DNA of 55,624 nucleotides from Gammaproteobacteria bacterium (GCA_003134045.1 PLAH01000140.1:817-56440); one strand, 5' to 3'. Positions 8,803 to 17,933 are shown, counted from the first letter of the stretch. Program-made: numbers and translations. The notes: generated by a model not told the origin, from the sequence alone.

Positions 8803-11649
8803 ATGAAAGCCGTATCCCCATTGCCTCCTCCGAAGACCCCCGACGCCAAACGGCAGTCCACGCCTGACGCAAAGGGCAAACCGGATGCCGCGGACGACTT
8901 GAAAACGCTCCCGATTGCTGAGGTTGAGAAGCGGCTCGAATCCTCGCCGGACGGCCTCACCGGAGCCGAAGCGTCAAAACGGCTCACGAAGGATGGGCCG
9001 AATGAGCTGCCGGTGAAGAAGACGAATGCGCTGCTGAAGTTCCTCTCTTATTTTTGGGGTCCGATCCCCTGGATGATTGAAATCGCGGTGATTCTGTCGG
9101 GCGTCGTGAAACATTGGCCTGATTTCTTCATTATTCTGGTTCTCTTGTGCAGCAACGCCGTCGTGGGGTTCTGGGAAGAACGCTCCGCGGGCAATGCCAT
9201 TGCCACCCTGAAGGCGAAGCTCGCCACCAAGACCCGGGTGAAACGCGACGGAAAGTGGGTCACCCCGCCCGCGCGAGAACTGGTGCCGGGCGATGTCATC
9301 CAACTGAAGCAGGGCGACATCGTGCCGGCGGATGCCCGCCTGCTGGACGGGGATCCGATGTCGGTCGATCAGTCCGCGCTGACGGGCGAAAGCCTCCCCG
9401 CCACGCGCAAGCCCGGCGAGGCAGTGTTTTCCGGCTCGATTGTGCGCCGCGGTCAGAGTAACGCGCTGGTCTATGCCACCGGCGCCAACACCTATTTCGG
9501 CAAGACGGCAAAACTGGTCGAGCAGGCGCAGACCGTCAGTCATTTCCAGAAAGCGGTCCTGAGGATCGGCAATTACCTGATCGTCCTTGCGTTGAGCCTG
9601 GTGGCGCTGATCATCGGGTTCGCGCTCTACCGGGGGGACCCGATCCTCACTACCTTGGAATTCGCCCTGGTGCTAACCGTGGCTGCGATTCCAGTCGCGA
9701 TGCCGACGGTGTTGTCGGTGACGATGGCCGTCGGGGCTCGCCTGCTCGCGAAGAGACAAGCGGTCGTCAGCCGATTGGTCGCGATCGAGGAATTGGCCGG
9801 GGTTGACGTGCTGTGCGCGGACAAGACCGGCACACTGACCCAGGATAAGCTGACGCTGGGTGATCCGTTCTGCGTGGAAGGCGTGACCGCGGCTCAAGTC
9901 ATTCTTGACGCCGCGCTGGCATCGCGGGCCGACAATGACGACACGATCGATCTGGCGGTGTTGAAAGGCGTGAAGGATCAAGAGACCTTGAAGACCTATC
10001 ACATCGGTCACTTTACGCCGTTCGATCCGGTGCACAAGCGCACCGAGGCGGACGTCAAGGACAAGGATGGCAAGTCGTTCAAGGTGACCAAAGGGGCGCC
10101 GCAGGTGATCCTGGCGCTCTCGGCCAACGCAGGACAGGTGAAGGCGGCCGTGCAGAAGGCGGTCGATGAGTTCGCGGCGCGCGGCTTTCGCTCCCTGGGG
10201 GTGGCGCGAGCCGAGGGAGACGGTCAATGGCAGCTGGTCGGTGTGTTGCCCTTATTCGATCCGCCGCGCGATGACGCAAAGGCGACCATCGCGACCGCGA
10301 TAGCGATGGGTGTGAAGGTCAAGATGGTGACCGGCGATGCGATCGCCATCGCCAAGGAGACCTGCAAGCAGCTCGGCATGGGCGCCGATATCCTCGACGC
10401 CGGCAGACTGGGCGACGCCAAACAGATGGAATTACCGGCAACGGCTGCGCTCATCGAGAACGCCGACGGTTTCGCTGAAGTGTTCCCCGAAAATAAGTAC
10501 GACATCATTGATGTCCTTCAAAAACACGGTCACATCGTCGGGATGACCGGCGACGGAGTGAACGATGCGCCGGCGTTGAAGAAAGCCGACTGCGGCATCG
10601 CCGTGTCGACGGCGACGGATGCGGCGCGTGCGGCCGCGGCCATCGTCCTGATGACCCCCGGTCTCTCGGTAATCATCGATGCGGTCAAGGAAAGCAGGAA
10701 AATTTTCCAGCGCATGAACAGCTATTCGATGTACCGCATCGCAGAGACGTTGCGGGTACTGTTGTTCATGACACTGGCGATTCTGATCTTTAATTTTTAC
10801 CCGGTGACGGCCGTCATGATCGTGATTATCGCCCTGCTCAACGACGGCGCCATACTATCGATCGCCTACGACAACGTTAACTACAGTAATAAGCCCGAAG
10901 CCTGGAACATGCATCTGGTGCTCGGCATCTCCACGGTTCTGGGCGTCATAGGGACGGTCGCCATTTTTGGCCTGTTCTATCTTTCGTTGAAAGTTTTTCA
11001 TCTCGACCATGCGCACACCCAGACCATGATGTATCTGAAGATGTCTGTGGCAGGACACCTGACGATATTTCTGACCCGCACGCGTGGGCCTTTCTGGTCC
11101 ATACGCCCGGCGAGAATTTTATTGATCGCGGTATTCGGCACGCAGGCCGTTGCGACGTTGATCGCGGTTTACGGCCTGTTCATGACGCCCCTTGGCTGGG
11201 GATACGCCGGGATCGTATGGGGTTACGCGCTGGCGTGGTTCTTCGTGAACGACCGCGTCAAGCTGCTCGCGTATCGCATATTCGATTCGCCCAAGGCGGC
11301 AGCGGCGGCGAAGGCTAAAGGCATCGCTGCTAGAGCCAAAGCGGAGGCGAAACCGGACGCGCATGCGACCGCAAAGCCGGATGCCAAGGCTGCCCCAGCA
11401 CCTGAGGCCAAGGCGGAGGCAACGCCGAATACCAAGGCCGCGCCGGCGCCTGAAGCCAAAGGGGAGACGAAACCGGATGCGAAGCCAGCGGCGGCGCCTG
11501 AAGCCAAATCCAAAACGCCGTCCGATTTGACGCCAAAGCTGGTCGAGCGAGTCCATGCATTGTACGAGGAACTCGGGCGCCAGGACGTGCTGGCGGTACA
11601 GGAATTGGAGCGGGCACAAAAGACTTCAAAGGAGAAGACCGTTCCTTAG
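8803..11649 (+). CDS. P-type (IIIA) proton ATPase with Ala/Lys/Pro repeat tail
   Basis: Plasma-membrane type H+-exporting ATPase, 948 residues. Motifs in order: N-terminal cation-ATPase segment (GLTGAEASKRL, GPNEL), membrane helices around residues 85-130, actuator loop with SALTGESLPATR near 194, phosphorylation site CADKTGTLTQ near 340, nucleotide-binding domain, hinge GMTGDGVNDAPALKKAD near 582, then about six helices including LLNDGAILSIAYD, where plant and fungal H+-ATPases carry the transport Asp. The frame is open upstream of 8803, but that part is out-of-phase pgm sequence; ATG 8803 gives a normal N-terminus. The last ~120 residues are unusual: about three imperfect 16-residue units of the form PDAKAAPAPEAKAEA, followed by a predicted helical end. 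The N-terminus has similar TPDAK units. The tail may replace the autoinhibitory tail of eukaryotic relatives, but that is speculation. Confidence 0.93.
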   Translation: MKAVSPLPPPKTPDAKRQSTPDAKGKPDAADDLKTLPIAEVEKRLESSPDGLTGAEASKRLTKDGPNELPVKKTNALLKFLSYFWGPIPWMIEIAVILSGVVKHWPDFFIILVLLCSNAVVGFWEERSAGNAIATLKAKLATKTRVKRDGKWVTPPARELVPGDVIQLKQGDIVPADARLLDGDPMSVDQSALTGESLPATRKPGEAVFSGSIVRRGQSNALVYATGANTYFGKTAKLVEQAQTVSHFQKAVLRIGNYLIVLALSLVALIIGFALYRGDPILTTLEFALVLTVAAIPVAMPTVLSVTMAVGARLLAKRQAVVSRLVAIEELAGVDVLCADKTGTLTQDKLTLGDPFCVEGVTAAQVILDAALASRADNDDTIDLAVLKGVKDQETLKTYHIGHFTPFDPVHKRTEADVKDKDGKSFKVTKGAPQVILALSANAGQVKAAVQKAVDEFAARGFRSLGVARAEGDGQWQLVGVLPLFDPPRDDAKATIATAIAMGVKVKMVTGDAIAIAKETCKQLGMGADILDAGRLGDAKQMELPATAALIENADGFAEVFPENKYDIIDVLQKHGHIVGMTGDGVNDAPALKKADCGIAVSTATDAARAAAAIVLMTPGLSVIIDAVKESRKIFQRMNSYSMYRIAETLRVLLFMTLAILIFNFYPVTAVMIVIIALLNDGAILSIAYDNVNYSNKPEAWNMHLVLGISTVLGVIGTVAIFGLFYLSLKVFHLDHAHTQTMMYLKMSVAGHLTIFLTRTRGPFWSIRPARILLIAVFGTQAVATLIAVYGLFMTPLGWGYAGIVWGYALAWFFVNDRVKLLAYRIFDSPKAAAAAKAKGIAARAKAEAKPDAHATAKPDAKAAPAPEAKAEATPNTKAAPAPEAKGETKPDAKPAAAPEAKSKTPSDLTPKLVERVHALYEELGRQDVLAVQELERAQKTSKEKTVP

Positions 11650-11746
11650 GGAGCGGTTACAAGCACGTGGTGTCCGCAAACACCAGCGGTTTCAAGCGGA
11701 GGCAGCTCATCCATCGAATGCACGAACAACTCGCGAGGGCGTTAGA

Positions 11747-12622
11747 ATGAAAATAAATTCGAAGGATTTCCGCGTTCCCCCCAACAAAAAAGTGAAACTC
11801 GATGAGTGGCCAACCACGGTGGAGCATTTTTTCAAATCAACGGAGCAGTATCAGGAACTGCTGGCAGCGCACATTGAGGGCCTAAGTTCGCGTCAACAAC
11901 TTCACTATGCGTCCGGCCGCTACGCATTGCTACTGATTTTTCAGGGTATGGACTCAGCGGGAAAAGACGGCGCCATTCGGCACGTCATGTCCGGAGTGAA
12001 CCCGGAGGGTTGCGAAGTCTACAGCTTCAAGCAACCGAGCGCCGAGGAGCTCAAGCACGACTTTCTCTGGCGCACCACGTGCCGGCTGCCGGAACGCGGA
12101 CGAATCGGCATCTTCAATCGTTCGTATTATGAAGAAGTCCTCATTACGCGGGTTCATCCCGAGATCCTGGATACTGAAAATCTTCCAAAACCCGCGCGCG
12201 ATGACAAGAATTTTTGGAGTGATCGGTATCGTTCCATCGTCGAGTTAGAGGCCCATCTGCATCGCAACGGCACTCAGATCATCAAATTCTTCCTTCACTT
12301 ATCGAAGAAGGAGCAGGCAACGCGCTTCCTGGAGCGGATCGATGAGCCCGACAAGAATTGGAAATTCAGCTCCTCGGACATTCACGAGAGAAAATATTGG
12401 AAAGATTACATGCAGGCGTATGGACATTGCCTGGCGGCAACCAGCACGCATCATGCGCCCTGGTACGCCGTTCCCGCCGATGACAAGGAGAACGCACGGC
12501 TGATCGTCTCTCAAATTCTCATGGATGCCTTCGATGACCTCAAGATGGCTTTTCCCAAGAGCACTCCGAAGCGGCTGCGGGAGCTGCGGGCTATCGGCAA
12601 GTTACTCACAAAGTCGGACTAG
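11747..12622 (+). CDS. ppk2: Polyphosphate kinase 2 family protein
   Basis: Transfers phosphate between polyphosphate and nucleotides (PPK2 family). The 291-residue protein has the P-loop GMDSAGKDGAIRHVMSG near residue 68, the Walker B region GRIGIFNRSYYEEVL near 121, the lid-module arginines in the NLPKPARDDKNFWSDRY segment, and the C-terminal DKNWKFS..D..ER..W..Y pattern. GAGGG lies about eleven bases upstream of ATG 11747. It follows the H+-ATPase by 97 bases and precedes the glycoamylase-like gene by four, so the three probably form one operon. Polyphosphate-driven nucleotide phosphorylation next to a proton pump suggests a role in energy supply under starvation or low oxygen. Whether it acts on ADP, AMP or GDP cannot be told from the motifs read here. 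A C-terminal fragment of a second copy lies at 27093. Confidence 0.92.
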   Translation: MKINSKDFRVPPNKKVKLDEWPTTVEHFFKSTEQYQELLAAHIEGLSSRQQLHYASGRYALLLIFQGMDSAGKDGAIRHVMSGVNPEGCEVYSFKQPSAEELKHDFLWRTTCRLPERGRIGIFNRSYYEEVLITRVHPEILDTENLPKPARDDKNFWSDRYRSIVELEAHLHRNGTQIIKFFLHLSKKEQATRFLERIDEPDKNWKFSSSDIHERKYWKDYMQAYGHCLAATSTHHAPWYAVPADDKENARLIVSQILMDAFDDLKMAFPKSTPKRLRELRAIGKLLTKSD

Positions 12623-12626
12623 ACAG

Positions 12627-13952
12627 TTGAACAACGTTAACCGTGACATCGGGGCAGAGATCGAAAGCCTGCAGCGCGAAACCTTCGGTTACTTCGAGCA
12701 CGAAGTCAATTCTGCCAACGGGTTGGTGATCGACAAGACGGCGCAAAATTCCGCTGCCAGCATCGCTGCCACCGGCTTCGCGCTCGCGGCCTACCCGGTG
12801 GGCGTCGAACGCGGATTCATCTCACGGGCCGCGGCCGTCGAGCGTACGTTGACAACGCTGCGCTTTTTCTCGAATAGCCCACAAGGCCCGGAAAGCGACG
12901 CCACAGGCTATCAGGGACTCTATTATCATTTTCTCGACATGCAAACCGGGCGACGCGCCGGGCAGTGCGAGCTTTCGACGGTTGATAGCGCCTTCTTGCT
13001 CGCGGGCATGTTGACAGCGGCGGCGTATTTTGATGCGGGCATCGACGACGAGCAGGAAATTCGCACTCTTGCGGACGCGCTCTATCGACGCGTCAACTGG
13101 CATTGGGCGCAAAACGAGGGGGCGACGTTGACGCACGGCTGGAATCCCGAGGGCGGTTTCCTTCAGTATCGGTGGGAAGGGTATGATGAGGGGCTTCTCC
13201 TTTACATGCTTGCCCTCGGCTCTCCGACGTATCCGCTGGCAGGCGACGGCTACGCCGCGTGGTGCTCGACTTATCAGTGGAAGAATCAATACGGCTACGA
13301 CTATCTTTATGCGGGATCTTTCTTCACGCATCAGCTCTCGCACATATGGATTGACTTTCGCGGAATCCAGGATCGCTTCATGCGCGACAAGGGGATCGAT
13401 TATTTCGAGAACACCCGCCGCGCTACCCATGTACAACAACAATATGCGATCAACAATCCTCTCAAGTTCAAGGGCTACGGCCCCAGTTGCTGGGGGATCA
13501 CTGCGAGTGATGGCCCCGGGCCCAACACCATCAAGATAGACGGTGTCGAGCGGCAGTTCTTTAATTACATCGCTCGGGGAGTACCGTTTGGGCCCGATGA
13601 TGGAACCATAGCGCCTTGGGCAGTCGTGGCCTCGCTACCGTTTGCTCCCGACATCGTGCTGCCGTCGATCGAGTATTTTGTTCGTGAGCTCAAACTGAAA
13701 GCCAGCAATCCCTACGGATTCAAGGCGACATTCAACGCCACATATCCAGCAAGGTCCGGCGGCCCGTGCGGGTGGGTGTCGCCGTGGCATTACGGACTCA
13801 ATCAGGGACCGATCGTGCTGATGATCGAGAATTATCGGAGCGAGCTGCTATGGCAACTGACGCGGCAGTCCCCCTACATCGTCAGCGGCCTGCGGCGAGC
13901 GGGGTTTGGCGGAGGTTGGCTTCAAGAGCCCTCACATGCGCCCCGTTCATAG
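12627..13952 (+). CDS. Glycoamylase-like (PF10091) protein, candidate beta-1,2-glucanase relative
   Basis: 441 residues from TTG 12627. The coding frame is open back to 12525, but that stretch is the out-of-phase end of ppk2; TTG 12627 lies four bases after the ppk2 stop with GGA about ten bases upstream, so I prefer it. The body matches the glycoamylase-like domain that forms the middle part of cyclic beta-1,2-glucan synthases and the GH144 endo-beta-1,2-glucanases: FGYFEHEVN at the start, STVDSAFLLAGMLTAA, HGWNPEGGFLQYRWEGYDEG, SFFTHQLSHIWIDFRG, CWGITASDGPGP and an aromatic-rich C-terminus. No signal peptide is visible, so it would act in the cytoplasm unless the true start is elsewhere. 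Together with the separate GH94 gene at 4216 it looks like two of the three NdvB modules encoded as free proteins. Substrate is inference. Confidence 0.75.
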   Translation: MNNVNRDIGAEIESLQRETFGYFEHEVNSANGLVIDKTAQNSAASIAATGFALAAYPVGVERGFISRAAAVERTLTTLRFFSNSPQGPESDATGYQGLYYHFLDMQTGRRAGQCELSTVDSAFLLAGMLTAAAYFDAGIDDEQEIRTLADALYRRVNWHWAQNEGATLTHGWNPEGGFLQYRWEGYDEGLLLYMLALGSPTYPLAGDGYAAWCSTYQWKNQYGYDYLYAGSFFTHQLSHIWIDFRGIQDRFMRDKGIDYFENTRRATHVQQQYAINNPLKFKGYGPSCWGITASDGPGPNTIKIDGVERQFFNYIARGVPFGPDDGTIAPWAVVASLPFAPDIVLPSIEYFVRELKLKASNPYGFKATFNATYPARSGGPCGWVSPWHYGLNQGPIVLMIENYRSELLWQLTRQSPYIVSGLRRAGFGGGWLQEPSHAPRS

Positions 13953-14407
13953 GGGGCTACCGCACCGACCGGCTACTTTAATTGGCATACGCTTTAAAGC
14001 CATGAGTGTGGCCATGAGGGGCGAGCACGGTATGCGTGGCGATGTTGACTATCTTTTAACTCAGGAGACTTAAATGTCGCACGCGTATTGGAATTCACGA
14101 TAGCAATTCTGGTGTACGAGGTCCATTCGCTGCTGCACATACGCCAAACGATTGCATTGTCGGGCGGCAACGATGTCATACCGAGTTCCCTTTTCGTGAA
14201 TTGCTTTTATCGAAATCGCAGTTTTGGCAGATGGCTGACTGCACGTCCTGATTGCAATTGGATCGGAGCGCGACCGCTACCCCAAGCGCCTGGTGAACTG
14301 GCGTTGCTGCTAATTCGTGCGACATAAGATCGATGTTTCCGAGTGCTTGCCAGCGTCCGGCACCGAACAGACCGGATCCCCGGCAATGGCGCAAGCTGTC
14401 GTCAGTT
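13953..14407 (+). other. Intergenic region with a possible SHOCT-protein start remnant
   Basis: No intact gene is supported here. At 14074-14103 an ATG with AGGAG six bases upstream begins a nine-residue frame (MSHAYWNSR, then stop). Its first residues match the start of the SHOCT protein at 26782 (MAHAYWND), and the ribosome-binding site is well placed, so this looks like the 5' stub of a lost paralog. A ten-base palindrome (GCTTTAAAGC) lies near 13990. The rest shows no recognisable coding sequence and may hold the promoter of the VOC gene. Confidence 0.4.
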
Positions 14408-15346
14408 ATGAAGCAGCCGCCACTCCGTTACTGGTCCTTGCGCCCCGCAGTCCTGCTGGTATTGGCTGCCGGATTCGCTGGGGGGGGGCTGTGCCTGCAG
14501 GCCTACGCCGAGCCGTTCGAGGTACCAGTACTCTCGAATCCCGCCACTGGCGCGCATCTGGTGGGGAAACTTATCTGGCTCGATCTTGAGACCACCGATC
14601 TGCCTGGTGCCAAAATCTTCTATCGCTCCTTGTTTGGTTGGGATTATCGTGACTATCACTCGTATGGGGCGAACTATACGGTGGCGCTCGCGCAGGGAAA
14701 GCCTATCGCGGGTTTGGTGCGCCGGCAGATTGTGAACGAAACGGAGCAACGCTCGGCGTGGCTACCTTTCTTCTCTGTGGCGGATGTCGGTGCGACCTTC
14801 GAGCAGGCGCTGAAAGCTCATGCGCAGGTGCGCTCAGAGCCGGAAGATTTGCCGCTGCGCGGCCGGCAAGCACGCCTGACGGACCCCGAAGGAGCGACTT
14901 TTGCACTCGTCAATTCATCGAGCGGTGATCCTTCGGACGATCCCAACCCGAGAGCCCTCGGTACTTGGGGCTCACCATCTCTGTTGGCACGCGACCCTGC
15001 GGCCGAGGCCGTCTTCTATCAGGAGCTATTCCGCTACGCGGTTTTGGGCGAGCCCACCCACGCGGGTTTCGAGCGTATCCGGCTCTCCGCAGGGACGCAC
15101 GAGCGCGCGAGCGTACGACGGTTGCCCGGTGGCGCGGGTGCGTTGAGCCCGCAGTGGATCAGCTTCGTGCGTGTTTTCAGTACCGCTGACACGGGCCGGC
15201 AGGCCGTGAAATTGGGCGCCCATATCCTGGTAGCGGCGACCCCGGCAACTGACGGTGGGACTACGGCCATTCTCGAGGATCCGACTGGTGCGGTTCTTGG
15301 GGTTCTCGAGCTGCCACCGGAAATCGTTAATGTCGCAACCCCATGA
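14408..15346 (+). CDS. Exported VOC-superfamily protein with two glyoxalase-like halves
   Basis: 312 residues. An N-terminal signal peptide is visible (basic start, then AVLLVLAAGFAGGGLCL and an A-Y-A cleavage context), placing it in the periplasm. The mature part holds two vicinal-oxygen-chelate halves: residues ~60-170 (WLDLETTDLPGAKIFYRSLFGWDY, then a TDPEGATFAL end) and ~190-305 (a second paired-strand unit ending ILEDPTGAVLGVLEL). Two-domain VOC proteins of this type have diverse or unknown substrates, and no metal-ligand set could be assigned with confidence. ATG 14408 is chosen because the open frame before it encodes no signal-like sequence. It stands alone, 210 bases ahead of the first PRC-barrel gene. 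Family call is good; function unknown. Confidence 0.8.
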   Translation: MKQPPLRYWSLRPAVLLVLAAGFAGGGLCLQAYAEPFEVPVLSNPATGAHLVGKLIWLDLETTDLPGAKIFYRSLFGWDYRDYHSYGANYTVALAQGKPIAGLVRRQIVNETEQRSAWLPFFSVADVGATFEQALKAHAQVRSEPEDLPLRGRQARLTDPEGATFALVNSSSGDPSDDPNPRALGTWGSPSLLARDPAAEAVFYQELFRYAVLGEPTHAGFERIRLSAGTHERASVRRLPGGAGALSPQWISFVRVFSTADTGRQAVKLGAHILVAATPATDGGTTAILEDPTGAVLGVLELPPEIVNVATP

Positions 15347-15557
15347 ACTCACTGCCTCCGGGGCCCGACGTAACCCGTATCGACTCCGGTCGTTTACGAC
15401 AATGTGAAAGTCCCGTAACAGATTCCCAGAGCCCGATGACTGAGGCCGTCCTCGCTTAAGATGTGCCACCGGCAAGCTGAATGTGTGTTAGCGAACAGAC
15501 GGACAGACTGACCGTGGTGCAGGTTGCGGCAACAACTGTATTAGAGGAGAGCATCGC

Positions 15558-16346
15558 ATGCTCCGCACCGCTAAGGATCTGAAAAAGTGCACCATCGAGG
15601 CAACGGACGGCGTCATCGGCAGCGTGGAGGATTTCTATTTCGATGACGATCAGTGGGTCGTCCGGTATCTCGTGGTAAGGACCGGTACCTGGTTCTCGAA
15701 CCGACGGGTTCTGATCTCTCCTCTGTCGATCCGGCAGGCGGGTTGGGAGACCGGGATCGTCCCGGCGTCGCTCACAATGGAGCAGGTCAAGAACAGCCCC
15801 TCGATCGATACGGACGAGCCGGTTTCCCGCCAGTATGAGAAGAGTTACTATGACTATTACGGTTATCCGTACTACTGGAGTGGTATGGGCATTTGGGGAG
15901 CGCACCCTTACCCAAGTATGATGATGCCTTCGCTCAGCCACAAGGTCGGAGAGGCGGAGATTGCGCGTGACCAGCGCGAGAAGCAGGACCCGCATTTGCG
16001 CAGTTGCGATGCAGTGAGCGGCTACCATCTGCGTGCCTCAGATGGCGAAATCGGGCATGTTCGCGGTTACCTCATCGATGAGAAGTCCTGGTCTATACGC
16101 TTTTTCATCGTGGACACATCCAATTGGTGGTTGGGCCATCAAGTGCTCGTTGCCTCGGAATGGATTGCGAGCGTCGATTGGGCGCAATCGATCGTCACCA
16201 CCGAACTCACCCGTCAAGCGGTGAAGGAATCCCCCACCTTCGATCCAGAACTGCTGCTAGACGCCGCCGGAGAAAGGTCGCTTTACAGCCATTACCGGCG
16301 GCCCGCATACGGGGAACACGCGGTGAAGAGTGAGTTTGGCTCCTAA
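15558..16346 (+). CDS. Double PRC-barrel domain protein (copy 1)
   Basis: 262 residues with two PRC-barrel units. The first (residues ~1-85) reads MLRTAKDLKKCTIEATDGV, FYFDDDQWVVRYLVV and SRQYEKSYYDYY. The second (~140-235) reads HLRSCDAVSGYHLRASDGEIG, WSIRFFIVDTSNWWLGH and VKESP. A short Tyr/Trp/Gly-rich hinge (YYGYPYYWSGMGIWG) joins them. PRC barrels are small beta-barrels in photosynthetic reaction-centre H subunits and RNA-processing or stress proteins; in this two-domain soil-bacterial form the role is unknown. No signal peptide or membrane helix is present. A purine-rich ribosome-binding site (AGAGGAGAG) precedes ATG 15558. Two paralogs lie at 18869 and 28881, and the PduL-like gene follows after 62 bases. 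Confidence 0.88.
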   Translation: MLRTAKDLKKCTIEATDGVIGSVEDFYFDDDQWVVRYLVVRTGTWFSNRRVLISPLSIRQAGWETGIVPASLTMEQVKNSPSIDTDEPVSRQYEKSYYDYYGYPYYWSGMGIWGAHPYPSMMMPSLSHKVGEAEIARDQREKQDPHLRSCDAVSGYHLRASDGEIGHVRGYLIDEKSWSIRFFIVDTSNWWLGHQVLVASEWIASVDWAQSIVTTELTRQAVKESPTFDPELLLDAAGERSLYSHYRRPAYGEHAVKSEFGS

Positions 16347-16408
16347 CCCTGTGGTTTCAGCTGACCCCACAAGGGCGCTATCGAACTGATCCATACCGGC
16401 GCTGCGCG

Positions 16409-17008
16409 ATGAGTACTTTTTACACACAAATGGACGCATCGGCCGCTCCGCGCGCCAAGCCCCCGATCCGCTCTCGACTCGGGCAGCCTCACATGTACGA
16501 GGCGGATGAGACCGTGACTCTCATTGGGCCCCGAGGACATCTGAGTCATGTTCCCGTCATCGGACCGCCCCGATCAGAGAATCAGGTGGCGGTGTCGCCG
16601 ACAGATGCCCTTGTGCTGGGTATCGCGCCGCCGGTACGCAGGTCCGGCGATCTCGATGAGACCCCAGGCATCTTGATCAAGGGTCCACGGACGAGCCTTA
16701 GGCTTGAACGCGGCGTCATCCGCGCCTTCCGGCACGTGCATATTACCCCGGCAGATTCAGAGTGCGTAGGTGTTCAGGATGGCGACAGCCTTCAAGCGGT
16801 GATGCGCGCTCCTCATTCGCCGATCCTTCTGCGCGATGTGCTAGTGCGCGTTTCACCTGATTCTCGCCTGGAATTGCACTTGGATATGGACGAAGCGAAT
16901 GCGCGGGGACTGTGTTCCGGCGATGAGGTTGAACTGCGGAAGGGCGACTCCCCGCCGCCGCCATCAGAGACAGTTGTCGCTGCATTTAAGGCCCTCATCC
17001 ACGTGTGA
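16409..17008 (+). CDS. PduL-like phosphate acyltransferase lacking the first His-x-His motif
   Basis: PduL enzymes exchange CoA and phosphate on acetyl or propionyl groups and use two zinc ions. This 199-residue protein aligns with the family over most of its length: ADETVTLIGPRGHL near residue 32, TDALVLGIAPPVRRSGDL near 65, a GPRTSLRLERGVIRAFRHVHITPAD segment near 90-115, LLRDVLVRVSPD near 137, and the HLDMDEANARGL stretch near 157. The N-terminal SNRHVHLS-type motif, which supplies the first zinc-binding His pair, is absent: the protein begins with about 20 unrelated residues, and neither the in-frame upstream sequence nor the other frames restore it. It may have lost activity or use altered metal binding. 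With AckA (2864) it would form the acetyl-CoA to acetate route. No strong ribosome-binding site is seen before ATG 16409. Confidence 0.78.
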   Translation: MSTFYTQMDASAAPRAKPPIRSRLGQPHMYEADETVTLIGPRGHLSHVPVIGPPRSENQVAVSPTDALVLGIAPPVRRSGDLDETPGILIKGPRTSLRLERGVIRAFRHVHITPADSECVGVQDGDSLQAVMRAPHSPILLRDVLVRVSPDSRLELHLDMDEANARGLCSGDEVELRKGDSPPPPSETVVAAFKALIHV

Positions 17009-17096
17009 TGAGTAGCCACCTTGGTGAGCTATCGTACTGTCGCATGGATAGCATTGGGTCTCACTTCATTGACACTTTGTTGAAGGAGCACATTGA

Positions 17097-17750
17097 ATGA
17101 AAACTGACCAGCAATTGAAGCAGGATGTCATCGCGGAGCTCGCTTGGGAACCTGCCGTGAATGCATCGCAGATCGGCGTCGAGGTTAAGGACGGTATTGT
17201 GACGCTAGCCGGCCATGTGGGCAGCTTCACAGAGAAATGGCAGGCAGAGCAGGCCGCCCAGCGGGTCTGCGGCGTCAAGGGTCTGGCTGTGGAAATGGAC
17301 GTGAACCTACCCGGTATCAGCAATCGCACCGATGCGGATATTGCACGCTCGGTTGAGAACACGCTGCAATGGCAGAGCTATCTGCCGAAGGGAGGTGTCA
17401 ACGTCATGGTAGAAAATGGCTGGGTAACTCTCTCAGGCGAGGTGGACTGGAACTACCAGCGGCTGAGAGCCGCCGACGCAGTCCGCAACCTGTTGGGTGT
17501 CAGGGGGCTGACCGAGAGCATCGGGATCAAACCCAGGGCAGCCGCCGGCAGCATCAAGGCGGACATCGAAGCAGCGCTCAAGCGCCGCTGGGATTCGAAG
17601 CAGCAGGACATCACAGTGGCCGTCCAGGACGGCGACGTCACGCTGAGCGGCAGGGTCCAGAGCCTGTGGGATCTCGAGCGGGTGCGGGAGCTTGCGTGGA
17701 ACTTCCCTGGCGTCAGGCACGTGAAGGATGATCTGAGCATCTCCTGGTAG
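17097..17750 (+). CDS. Triple BON-domain protein
   Basis: 217 residues made almost entirely of three BON domains (about residues 4-70, 77-145 and 150-217), each with the pattern of an ISV or VMV strand, a DG or NGWVTLSG turn and a closing GVRG/GVKG segment. BON domains bind phospholipid or other hydrophobic surfaces and occur in OsmY-like and channel-associated proteins. No signal peptide is visible, unlike OsmY, so this is a cytoplasmic version of the type often found with universal stress genes. An AAGGAG site six to seven bases ahead of ATG 17097 fixes the start. It follows the PduL-like gene by 88 bases and precedes the slipin gene. Membrane association through the neighbouring slipin is possible but not shown. 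Confidence 0.88.
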   Translation: MKTDQQLKQDVIAELAWEPAVNASQIGVEVKDGIVTLAGHVGSFTEKWQAEQAAQRVCGVKGLAVEMDVNLPGISNRTDADIARSVENTLQWQSYLPKGGVNVMVENGWVTLSGEVDWNYQRLRAADAVRNLLGVRGLTESIGIKPRAAAGSIKADIEAALKRRWDSKQQDITVAVQDGDVTLSGRVQSLWDLERVRELAWNFPGVRHVKDDLSISW

Positions 17751-17933
17751 AAGAGACGGTCGCCCGGGGGAGCGTTGTGCACAATCCCCCGCCGTAGTGG
17801 CGGTCGGATATTCGCATCCATTTCTGACAATCGTCATACAGAAGGGGGCAATGTCGGTGCGCTAGCGCACCGACAGCAGCCGCGCGCGGCGCGTAGTTTC
17901 AGGCAATCCGCTGTGACTAGGGGGCCAACGCAT

